A DNA stretch of 64,000 nt, from contig CM056587.1 in assembly GCA_029721435.1 (NCBI GenBank), forward strand, positions 17,802,667 through 17,866,666, written 5' to 3'. Below are positions 10,371 through 20,458 of the stretch, piece by piece. Source of the DNA: Gymnothorax reevesii (lineage: Eukaryota > Chordata > Actinopteri > Anguilliformes > Muraenidae). The number at the start of each line of letters is the position of its first letter. Position 1 is the stretch's first letter. Made by a program: the position numbers and the translations under genes. The notes under the pieces were generated by a model. It saw only the letters and a list, made by a program, of their open reading frames with translations. It was not told the DNA's origin and did not search any database.

Positions 10371-11989
10371 TTTGGTAGCATTTATATTTTCAATAAACGA
10401 TCGACTCCACATGTTATCTTGGCTCTTGAGGGAAACCGCCTCATTTGGAGGGTCCGTTTATACTACATGATTTGCTCATCAGTTCAACATTTTGACAGTC
10501 AGGAGCAGCCATGAGATTTAAATGAGTATATGTTGGCAGGATAATGAGTAGTCTTCGTGATTTCAATATGCAGTAGCAGAGGGTGAATGGACTTCAGCAT
10601 CTTTCATTATGTGCCAGCTGAGATATACGCCAAAGTTCAAGATTTCAAGTCTTTCCAATGGGCCGGAGTTCCAATCGCCGTGCTTTTGGCTTTGCTGCCC
10701 CCTGGCGGCAGAGGTTCTGCGCTCTCTGAGTGCTCTTCTAGTTTTAACTATGTTTTAACTTTTTTTCCACATAGCTTTGTCTGCCAGAGAGGCGCATATT
10801 CATTGTGTGGGATCAAAATGGCTGCATCTTTGGCAGATGAAAAAATAATTTTTGATTTACAAGATCATACAGGCTCTACAGCAGTGATGCCTGTTAACCC
10901 AAAATCTGAGAAGGAAGAAAGCCATCCCTTAAATGCAACTTTAAATCAATGTGTACAACAAGCCAAGACTAGTAAGCGCTTTAAGAATATACTGGCCAAT
11001 TATCCTAAATTAGGACAAAATTATCTCAGTTTAAATACCCTGTATTGCAGGGTATTCCAAAAGCAAACTCATACATTTGCAAAGTTAGTTTTTTAATGCA
11101 CCACACCGCATACTTAGATTTTTCTGAATTTAATTTGCTTCAATCTGAGTTTAAGAAAGAGGCAGTGGGTTTATCTGCCCAAACATTATTTAGATTGCAG
11201 TAAAAAAAAAAAAGGATGATAACAAACCGGGTTAGGACTGATCAGATTTAGGCTTTTTTCTGCCGCCTCAATTTTCAGCTCAGCAACCAGAAATGCATTT
11301 TTAACCCTTTAAGATGCAAGATCCCACTTAAGTGATTTAAATGTTCCTAAAATGATGGAAAAATCAGTATTGGAAACTGAATGCAATGGAACCTTGGTAT
11401 ATCGAGTCCATTTGGAGAAAAATCATTCCAAAATTCCGTAACACAAACCCAGAAAACTCGAATCTGCTCAAACCTCCGAAAGTTAATTCTGATTGAGACA
11501 AAAACCTGTGGGCTGATTCTACAGCAGTGATTTCAGGACAGTCCACTGCTTATTTGATTGAATTCAGTCTGAGTTCTGGTGACAGAACTTAAAATCTCAG
11601 GCTGAGAGTATTTCCACATCAGATCTACACATCAATTAAACGGAGACAGATTTTTTTTAAATTTTCTTCCTTTCTCCCAGTGAACATGGAGACATGACTT
11701 CATGAGGGAGAGGGAAATGACCTGCGCTACCTTAAACATTTGTCTGATGGAGCCAAGCAGAGATGCATTCAGGGACACAGAGGAGTGTCATCATCATACA
11801 TGATCAGCCTCCGAGTGTCACGGAATTCCGAAACCTTGGATAGAGACGGTGAATAAATGTTTGTTTGGTTACAGCCAATTTCTTAACCGAACAGGGATGT
11901 TGAAGCAAAGTTTGATCCAAAATCTCCTTGCATCTTCATTTTGCATGAACAGTCAATAAATGCATTACCTATTATCTTGTCCTCTTACT
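10371..11989. other. Unassigned sequence with a 169-codon open frame
   Basis: A plus-strand open frame at 10587-11096 starts MDFSIFHYVPAEIYAKVQDF. It shows no domain, signal peptide or exon structure I recognise and sits in repeat-rich DNA, so I treat it as chance or an old repeat. No other signal was seen. Confidence 0.4.
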
Positions 11990-12263
11990 CCTGTCGTATC
12001 CCAGCTTACACTGTGGGAGAGGCAGGTGCATAACCTGCACAGTTCAGCCCACCATAACTGGGGTCACATACTGTTCACTCACACTCATGGATAAAGACCG
12101 ATACAAACTCAGGTGATAACTGGCCTGAAATGCACACCTTAACACTGTTGGAGAAAACCGGGGTACCAAGAGGAGAGACACACACCCTGCACAGTGAGGC
12201 CCCAGGCCGAATTTGAGCGCACAACCTTCTTGACGCGAGCGCTACTCAAGGCACCACCGTGCC
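11990..12263 (-). repeat. SINE-like repeat (tRNA-type head), reverse orientation
   Basis: On the minus strand it begins GGCACGGTGGTGCC at about 12263, then AGTAGCGCTCGCGTCAAGAA, GGTTGTGCGCTCAAATTCGG, a short spacer, and TTGGTACCCCGGTTTTCTCC. This is a diverged copy of the same family as 43672-43900 (GGCGCAGTGG...GTTTCCTCAGGGTACTCC). The A-box and B-box positions are recognisable but mutated. Confidence 0.6.
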
Positions 12264-12755
12264 AAATGTGCAATCGAGCCCCAGTGATTCCAAGTTTGCA
12301 TAAGCAATTCTCAGCCTCCACTGATGCTTCTTTGATGTAACTGCAGCATATAATTTAACCAAATGAAGGATGCAGCCTCTTTCTAAAGTAATCGTGTGGC
12401 ATATAGAATCATCTGGCAGACGAAAGCATAATGTCAGACTGATTAGTATTCCTTGGAAATGTATACAGGGCATCATTATTCATGGCATGCACTAGCACCA
12501 ACATATTGTGGCCCAACAGGGGCATTGAAAAAGATTTCCGTGTACACAGGCTCTGATCAAAAGAGCACAGCGCCATCCATTTTTCATGCTGTAAGTAGCC
12601 TTGGTATTTAATTACGCATCTGCCACACACCATTTCCTTTAATCCGTCCGTGCGAGTATCGGTAACCGATACCTTGTCCACACTGTATCCACTGCAGGAG
12701 AGGAAGAATTTTCTCTAAACCACACATAATTCCCCACAGAGGAGTTTAGAATTGT
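12264..12755. other. No feature recognised
   Basis: Sequence between the reverse SINE and a tandemly repeated miniature element. Open frames here are short and overlapping on the minus strand, without domains. Confidence 0.5.
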
Positions 12756-13403
12756 TTGGGTTTTGGAGGTCATTGGGTCAAAGGTCAAGGTCATAAGGTC
12801 TGTTTTACCTTGGGGCAGAACACCAACTTTTAAGGCTTATGCAGCTGTGGCAAGCGAAGGCACAACAATCAGTGCTTGGTGTCGAGTTGAACCTTGTTCC
12901 TGCTACCTTTCCATCATATATAAAATACTTAGTCTTGTGCAAATTAATTGGATAAAGGTGCTTGTCAATTGAATGAGCTGAATGAAGTGCATGTAGCCAT
13001 TACAAGTGATGGACATTTTACAGAACCACCTAAAAGATCACTGCATAGTACCTTTCAGAGGGTTACCATACCAAAATTGACAAAGCTGCCGTCAACAGTT
13101 ACTGAGTACTGGGCCGGAAAAGATTTCCACAGTGAAGGTCAAAGCGCCAAGGTCAAAGGTCAAATCCAGCCAAAAACCTGAAGTTGCACATCTATGGTTC
13201 ACAGTGAGTTACCAAACCAAATTTTGACGAAGCTACGACCAATAGTTACTTTGTACTTGGCCAGACAAGATTTCCATGATGAAGGTTAGTGAAGCTGCGA
13301 TCATTAGTTGCTGAGTACTGACCCGAACAAAATCATAAACAGATGACAGACAGACACACAGGTGACGACAATGCCCCTCAGGCCAAAGTTTGGCCGAGGG
13401 GTA
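12756..13403. mobile_element. Degenerate miniature element with internal repeats and a terminal hairpin
   Basis: Two to three related units contain ACCAAA-TTGAC-AAGCT-C, AGTTACT-GTACT, GGCC, and AAGATTTCCA (about 13066, 13213 and 13288). GGTCAAAGGTCAA-type words recur (12779, 13136, 13151). The right end is a hairpin at 13374-13401 after GACAGACAGACACACAGGTG. The design (tandem interior, GACGG/CAGACAGA-type tail, terminal hairpin) resembles the elements at 27867-28700 and 44715-45195. The left end is not clear. Confidence 0.5.
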
Positions 13404-16000
13404 AAAACCTGCTCAGCTCCATGCCAAAATGGTCAGAACAGCTCATCAAGAACCGTGGAGGACACATCTTGTAGATGCTCTTAAAGTACGAAGAAACCTG
13501 AAAACCTTTGTTGTTTGGTTCCCCCCACTCACACCTGCTTTATCCAACTAACTTGCACAAGACTGTATTTCTCTTGAAAACTTCATGCGTTCCTAGCAGG
13601 CATTCTTGAGAACAAATGCATTATTTACAACGGTCATTCTCAACATGATATAGACTGATAACCGCTACTTTACACATACTTCTTATGGACATTACACTTA
13701 GGATACATAGTCAAGGAACTCTTTTTTTTGGGCACTTGTATTTGACTGATATCCATTGTGCTGGCAAGATTAACAGATCAGCTGTAAGTATCTACCCAAC
13801 AAATAAAAAGACCATGCAAGACCAAAGGATTATGGGTCATGAAGGAAGAAACAAAGTCGAGAGAGAGAGCAGGATTCAAATAAAATGTGAAAATAAAAAC
13901 ATTGTAATAAATATTCGCTAATTAAATTTTCTCGAAATGAGAGAAGCCCTGAATGGAAAACCCATCGTCTTGGGTAATGATGAGAAGTGTCATGAGCTGC
14001 ACGAAATGAAGCTGCTAACACAACCGGGAGAGAGAGGGATTACAGAGAAGAATTTGCCTATTACACAATATTTATCTTTATACCGTTTATATCATAATTA
14101 TCACATTTTTCATTACCCTTAGGATCATTACACTATTATATTAATAAACTTTATCAGTTAGGTTGGAGCAGTGGTCTATCCTCAATCAAAGAAGAGATCA
14201 TGTTGTCCTGCATGGTTCCAGTTGACTTGTTTCTGGGCTTCAGTGTTGTTCAGTGATGTGTTTCATGCGTCATAAAATGCCGTGTTCGGTTCTGCCAGTA
14301 AAGCAAGCGGAACAGAATTGAGATCGACGGACAGGGTGAGAGAAACAGGAGGAGAGAGAGCGGAGAGGTTCGGTCACACGATGCCCTGACAGGAGGCGTA
14401 AAAATGGAACATGAGAGGATCAATACCTAACATGTCAGCTCTGCTCCCTGGTACACTGCACGCCATCAATCAGGGAGGGCCGGCGGAGTCACCCTTTCAT
14501 CACCCACACACGAGCGCGCACACGCACACACACACACTCACCGATACACACATGCTCACATACAAACATATTTACACACTCAAATACACACAGAAATTCC
14601 ACAAAGGAAGAACTTAAAAATAAATAAATTAAAAATTAATAAATAAGTAAGACTGCTCAGAGAGCACAGCATACCCTGCCCGAGTGGCGACTGCGATATG
14701 CGTATCATCAGTCTATCTGCAGCATATGTGCAAAGTTTCACGGATGTACTGTTTGAAAACTGTTCGAGGGGTTGATTTCAGCAGCCAATTACCTTCCGGT
14801 ACGGACAGATGGATGGATGGATTTTGGGCTGTCACCCGGCGGGGGATAAATAGTGAAAGAACAACCCTGTTTTTCACATCAGCGGATTTCATTCGCAGGT
14901 GATTTAGATCATCGGTGCTCAGGGTCAGTCCTGAGCCCCCTCCGTAAGCTGCTCTCTGACCCACCAACTGCTGCAATTGTAGGATTTCAACCTGCAGTTA
15001 ATTTGTCTTAATTAGGCACGTTGCATGTTTTGAAATGTTACTTACCCTGAGCCATGTTTTTTTTACAGACTTATCCAAGCATACATGAAAAATAAACAAA
15101 AAAATTCACACCCATATTGTAATATATTGAAAAAAAGGCATAGAAAGAGACTAAACCTTAAAAATTAAAGAATTAGTAGGTTCCTAATTGAGGAAAACTA
15201 ATGGACACATGGTCACGAGCACAAACCATTCATTATACGGGCACATGATGATCAAACATGGTTTGTTGTGCATTTCCAACCATGTTCAAGCAAAGTATTT
15301 TGAAATTACAACGAACAATTGTATTCAGCAACCTATTAGGAGCTTACTGAATTTTGCAATTACTAATTTGATTAAAGCGTTACTAGCCATCTGAAATTAC
15401 TTGCAAAACAGAGAAACCATAATATGCTCAAGGGTATTTCATTCTTTATGATATTCATGATTATTTCTGCCAGAATTAAGCTTCATAAAGAGAACAGCTG
15501 CTTCAAAAACTGCTCTTAAATGCACCAAATTAAGACAAATTAACAGCTTGTTATAATACTAGGATAAGATTTGTGGTAGGAACAAAAACCAGCGTACACC
15601 GCGGGGGATCAAAGCTGGGAACGACTCAGTCATAAGAAATACACATGGAATTGACAGAGTGAGCAATAGCCTGATTTAGAGAAACACGGCGAACTGAATA
15701 ACACGAGGTCTATGGTACACTTTTCTCCCAACTGTCATATAGTCATAACACTTTACTGCCATCTGCTGAATAAGAAAAATAACTGCATGTGCACAGTCTT
15801 AATTATCCGCGAGTTTTCGGCCTGTTCATCTAAGTGCGTAATTTATCTGATTAGTCACTGATAGGGTAGAAGTGCATGCACATCTTCAATCCAAGGTGAA
15901 AATCACAGCTGATATACACAGATCAGAGACTGCAGCCCTTCAGGACAAGTGTTTGAAACTCCTGGTGTAGGTGAGGCAGTAGGGAACACAATAAGTAACA
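13404..16000. other. Downstream of nck2, no gene recognised
   Basis: AT-rich DNA with a CA-rich stretch at 14500-14590. Open frames of 60-90 codons on both strands show no domain. No transposon ends were recognised. Confidence 0.5.
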
Positions 16001-17511
16001 CGTAATATGTTGTCTTCAAGGGCAGAAACACGAACCCATACTGTAATACAAACCACTATCGCCTTTTCGAATTAAATTTGAATGCTTAACAAAGCATAAA
16101 CAAACATCATGAAGCAATTGGCCCATCCCAATCATGTGATCATATTCCTCTACAGGCCCAATGGGGATTGTGCAGCCAATCACAGAACGCACTGGGAGCG
16201 CAGCATGAGCACACCCGGAGCTAATCAATCACCGAGCAGTCAAGTTTACTTCTACTAGTAATATGAAATATTAGCACAATTGCTCTGGCCACCATAACTA
16301 ACCCATGGGGAACTAAAGGAGCCCAGAATGTAATAACAGCACACAACATTCTGACAGCAAGCACAAGCCCTCTGTGATACTTTGCAAAACTTTTAATTGA
16401 ACAAAAGCATTTCAATTCTCACAATGTTTGAGGTACAGTACCATGTCAGCTCGCAGCTTAATTGATATTTCCACTTTTCCTTAAATATACACACAGTGGA
16501 ATCGTGAATTAAATAACTATGTTCAGTAACATTCAGTGTTGTTTTATAAGAGATCAAATTCCAGAGCAATAATTGAAGGCTGATCAACAAAAGGGGCTTA
16601 TTAACCTGGACCTTATGTTCACATCTAAGACATGAATATACGCTCGAGGAGACTGGAGGGATCTGTGAATATCACAATTGTGAGGCAGAAGTGGGATCTA
16701 ATGGGGGCATGTTCAGCTATTACTTTGGTATCCCCATTTTCACCCTCTGTCCACGCAGCTGTCTCAGCCAAAGTTAGGACACCCCCCCTCCCCAAATTTC
16801 TGCACAGTGTGCTGCTACACCTGATCCACCTCTCTCATAGAAAAGAAACATAAAGTCAATTAGGAACCATAAGTTGCAGCGAATGGCTGGAGGTGGTTGT
16901 ATCTGAGAATGGGCAGACACGTGATAATGAAGCTCCGCAGTTCTTATGCAAGTCCAGCTGAGGGAGGTTGTGTTTGCCCCTGGGAGCCTATTCATTTTCC
17001 GAAGTCGTACCAATGTCCGAACGGCAGAAAACCTCCACAAGACTCGAGGGAAGACTGAGGCCTCTGCCATGGGGGCTGAGCTTAGCACGTACAATGAAGG
17101 CAAAAGTTAGCACTCGCTGCGGAGGCTAAGCTTAGTACGTACTATGGAGGCGGAGGTTAGCACTTGCTGTAGAGGCTAAGGATAGCATGGGCTATTGAGG
17201 CAAAGGTTAGCATGCGCTAGCAGTCAATAATCCGCGAAGATTCTGGTCTCACACCCCCCTGGGAGAGGGTTTCCATCAAATGAAAACAAAGAACAAAATA
17301 TAATATGGTTCACCCTGCTGCGTAATTGGTCATCTCCACTACTTGATTGCACATTCTCTTTTGATTAGTCCAAGTCACCAGCACACCCGTAACTTGCTTG
17401 AAGCAAAAGTCAGAAGAACGTACAGAGCTGCAGAGGGATTTAGTCTGTTTTTTGAAGGGAGAGCAAGATTTGTTGCCAGGCGCTGTGTAGTAGGATATGG
17501 CCAGGGTGGGG
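16001..17511 (-). other. nck2: Probable nck2 3' UTR and downstream flank
   Basis: This is the DNA directly after the nck2 stop codon in the direction of transcription. No AATAAA in minus orientation was found close to the stop. An ATTAAA variant in minus orientation lies at about 16391-16396, roughly 1.1 kb after the stop, which would give a plausible 3' UTR length, but the evidence is weak. A 50-bp tandem repeat (17073-17220) lies inside this stretch. No other coding signal was recognised. Confidence 0.35.
17073..17220. repeat. Three-unit 50-bp tandem repeat 3' of nck2
   Basis: Three consecutive units start at 17073, 17123 and 17173. Each begins with a variant of AGGCTAAGCTTAG and ends near TTAGCACTTGCTG. 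The units differ by scattered substitutions. They lie 290-440 bp after the nck2 stop codon and so may be part of its 3' UTR. Confidence 0.8.
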
Positions 17512-17706
17512 TCACTGCAGCGCCCGGACGAGGTACAGCTTTTCTCCGCGCTCATTGGTGAAGATGGGCGCTTTTTTGTAGTGCTCCACCAACTGGTCCA
17601 TGGAGGCAAAGCGGCGCTGGCCAATGCAGTAAACGCCGTCCGTCAGCTGCACCTTAAAGTGCTTATTCTTACCAGGGGCTTTGAGGGAGACTGAGAAATC
17701 ACTGGG
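17512..17706 (-). CDS. nck2: NCK2 last coding exon (C-terminal half of SH2 domain, stop codon)
   Basis: Read on the minus strand, the exon starts after a CATAG acceptor at CCC (17706-17704) and runs in phase 0 to TGA at 17514-17512, encoding residues 326-389. It completes the SH2 domain that exon 19710-20458 begins. It opens with [10 protein letters not shown], includes VYCIGQRRF and [11 protein letters not shown], and ends LYLVRALQ, which is the family C-terminus. The SH2 domain binds phosphotyrosine on activated receptors and scaffold proteins and brings the SH3 ligands of the adaptor to them in the cytoplasm. The ending RALQ and the word [15 protein letters not shown] fit NCK2 rather than NCK1, which ends KHLS. 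The polypyrimidine tract of the acceptor is a (CT)n microsatellite, which is unusual. Confidence 0.96.
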   Translation of the reverse strand, partial: PSDFSVSLKAPGKNKHFKVQLTDGVYCIGQRRFASMDQLVEHYKKAPIFTNERGEKLYLVRALQ

Positions 17707-17711
17707 CTATG

Positions 17712-17714
<3 letters not shown>

Positions 17715-17750
<36 letters not shown>
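17715..17750. repeat. (GA)n microsatellite at the nck2 last-intron acceptor
   Basis: An uninterrupted GA run of about 36 bases on the plus strand reads as (CT)n in the nck2 transcript. Only eight bases separate it from the first base of the last coding exon (17706), so it supplies the polypyrimidine tract of that acceptor. Confidence 0.95.
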
Positions 17751-17754
<4 letters not shown>

Positions 17755-18639
17755 AGGCGATGAATAAAAATAAAGGAGCAAGGAAGAGGGAAAGAAAAAA
17801 GAACATCTTCAATTCACATTCTTCACTATATCAAAAATCAACAGCACAGATATACAGCAATTCCTTGGCCTGTAATTACTTGATATTTCCAAAAGGGGGA
17901 GCCATTATTCCATCGTAAACATGACGACAGGTCTGGATTACTTCGACAAACTCAAACGTCATTATCATCACCCAAGTGTTGGGATTAAAATGAATCACGG
18001 AGAAATTGCTGAGAGCACAAGCATACAACAACAAACAAAATAAATCAAATATTGGCCATGACAGAATGATAGTTGAATAGTGTAAAATACTAGATAAGCA
18101 AATAAACAGACTTGGCAGGATATTACTGCTGCTGTTTGGCCGAGGACATAACCATGGCTAAAACGAAGATGATCAAATAAGACCTGAGGTCAAACACCTG
18201 CACACGCAGAGATGTTGCGGCGATGGTAATATATAATGACCTCAGTACTGTCACAGTAACCACTCCCTGATTTCAAAACAGCATGAGGCTCCATTGCCCA
18301 GATCAGCTTTCAGTGCCATCAGCCAAATACCCACTGTAACTGCACTATATTTGGTCACGCCCCAATTTTTTTCCCAGAAAGTCCAATCCTTAACAGTCAA
18401 TTATCTCACCACCATATTTGTGTATGATTAACAAATTCATCTTTGTGAGCCAAATTGGAGCTGAATTTAAAATCTTTCCCAAAACCAGCTGTGCACAACC
18501 ACACACACAAGCACACACACACAGTCTCGCTCTCACTCTCGCTGGTGAGACGGCATTACTATGGTGTCCTAAAAAAATCCGCTTCATGTTATATAGCAGC
18601 TTATACGTGTACAGAACACAACAGTGCCCATTCCTAGCC
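17751..18639. other. Intron 3 of nck2, unremarkable part
   Basis: Intronic DNA between the GA microsatellite and the degenerate satellite. It holds a short CA-rich stretch near 18503-18525. Open frames here are short and shaped by the simple repeat. No gene or identifiable element was seen. Confidence 0.6.
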
Positions 18640-19570
18640 AGTTCTACAGTCTGTCACTCTTACAGAGTCATGTTCCGCACAGTCCATCACTTTAACATAG
18701 TCACTTCCTTGCAGTACTTCACTTACATAGACGCATCAACAAAGTCACTTCCACACAGTCTGTCACTTTTACACAGACACACGAACACAGTCACTTCCAC
18801 AGATAGACGCATACAGGCCGCCACTTTGACAGTAACTTTCAGTCACTCATGCAATCACTGCCACAAAGCATCTTCCAGTCAGTCTACTCACCGGTCACTT
18901 TCACACAGGCAATTTCACAGACAGCCACTTTCACACCATCGGTCACTTTCACCGACAGTCACTTTTACAGACATTTTCACTCCGTCAAGGCAGTCACTTC
19001 CAAATCAAGTGTCAGTCACTTCCAAATCGACAGACAGTCCCTTCCACAATCAGTAATTTTCAGTCAGTCACTTCCAAATCAACAGTCACAGTCCCTTCCA
19101 CAGTCATTTTCACATCATCAACAGTCAGTCACTTCCGGATAGTCGGAAAGTCTTTTCCATAATCAGCCATTTTCAGACTGTTAACAGTCAGTAAATTCCA
19201 CTATCAGTCCCTTCCATATCAACAGTCAGTCACTTCCAAATCAACACTCCCTTCAACAGTCAGTCATTTTCACATCGTCAAGTCAGTCACTTCCACAATC
19301 AGTCATTTTCAAATAATCATGAGTAAGTCAATACCACAGTCAGTCACTTCCAGTCAGTCACTACTACATCAACAATCAGTAACTTCCAGTCAGTCACTTC
19401 CAAATCCACAGACAGTCCCTTCCACCATAAGCTATTTTCACATCGTCAAGTCAGTCACTTCCACATCAGTTAATCAATTCTACATCAACAGTCAATCACT
19501 TCCAGTCAGTCACTTACTTCAACAATCAGTCACTTCCACAGTCAGACACTATCACATCACTGTCACTTCC
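18640..19570. repeat. Degenerate satellite of CAGTCACTT-type units in nck2 intron 3
   Basis: About 0.9 kb is built from variants of CAGTCACTTCCA, CAGTCATTTTCA and AAATCAACAGT, with irregular spacing and some longer repeated blocks, for example at 19076-19140 and again near 19200-19300. Open frames across it (such as 18849-19142 and 19319-19834) are products of the repeat and have no protein-like composition. It ends about 140 bases from the donor of the middle nck2 exon. Confidence 0.85.
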
Positions 19571-19709
19571 AGTGTCTCGTTCCTCCCATTCCTCTCAAAG
19601 AGAATGTTGGGGACTCCATGGTCAGGACCCAGAGAGACCCCCCCCCCCCACCCTCGCCCCAAAGGCACTTCCCCCACCTCTCTCCCACATCGCCCCTCCC
19701 CCGGCTCAC

Positions 19710-20458
19710 CGAAGACTCGCTGTCTCGCACCAGGAAGTCCCCCTCTCGCCCCCGCTCGTTCAGCACGCACTCCGCCTGATGCCTCGTCACGTCTCCATAA
19801 TACCAGTCTTTTCCAGCAAACCTGCCAGTGTTAGCGGGCCCCACAGGGCCGACTGGCGGGGAGTGAGACCTGGGCCCCAAATCAGGGCCCCCAGGGGCTG
19901 GTGCATCGCTCAGCACCGCCACATAGTTCCTGGGCACCAGGCCCACCTGGCCGCGCGCATTCTTGCACCTCCACCACTCTGGGTCGTTTTCGGGCTTCTC
20001 GAGCACCTCCATGGTCTCTCCCTTCTCGAAGTTGAGCTCCTCCTCCGTCGCTGAGCTGAAGGGGTACAGAGTCTGCACCAGCTGCAGTGGGCCTGCCTCT
20101 CCGGCTTGTCCCCCGTTAGCGAGCACAGCTCCCCCGCCCCGCCGGGAGCCCGGGACCCTGCCCGAGTCGTGGCTCTCCTCCTGGACATAGTTGGAGGGGA
20201 ACCAGCCCACGCGGCCGCCGTAGCTGCCCCTCCACCAGCCGTCGCTGCACTTCTCCATCACCAGCACCCGCGTGCCCTTCATCAGAGACAGCTCATCTTC
20301 ACGCTCGGCCGCGTAACTGAACTTCACCAGCGCCGGGGCATTCAGCTCGTATATACGCTCCGCCCCGCCGCCACTCCCATTGGACGGGTACTCCGCCTCC
20401 GTGCTGGGCGTGGGGGAGGAGTCTCTGGGATTCCCCTTCCATTTGGGCTTCCCCAGAC
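19710..20458 (-). CDS. nck2: NCK2 middle coding exon (SH3-2, SH3-3, N-terminal half of SH2)
   Basis: The acceptor CCCCTCAG precedes base 20458 and the donor GTGAGC follows base 19710. The exon is 749 bp; its first two bases complete Gly76, and it ends in phase 0 after residue 325. In order it encodes a Ser/Gly-rich linker (77-110), SH3-2 (about 115-170; Trp150, Pro163, Tyr166), a short linker, SH3-3 (about 200-258; Trp237, Pro251, Tyr254), a Pro/Gly-rich linker (261-287), and the SH2 start from WYYG (294-297) with the FLVR motif at 317-320. Arg320 is the expected phosphotyrosine-binding residue. In this family SH3-2 and SH3-3 bind proline-rich partners such as PAK kinases and WASP-family regulators (known, not seen here). 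The exon is far more GC-rich than the flanking introns. The Pro/Gly linker largely explains why the protein is slightly longer than mammalian NCK2. Confidence 0.96.

Noticed and set aside
10587..11096. 169-codon open frame
   Set aside because: No recognisable domain, mixed composition, and repeat-rich surroundings. Its length is compatible with chance in AT-moderate DNA, so it is only noted in the gap entry.
18418..19834. Ser/Gln/Pro-rich open frames next to the nck2 middle exon
   Set aside because: They follow a degenerate satellite and then the antisense strand of the nck2 exon.
19563..20188. Antisense and alternate-frame open frames over the nck2 middle exon
   Set aside because: Shadow frames of a GC-rich coding exon. 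The sense frame matches NCK2 precisely, with splice signals at both ends.
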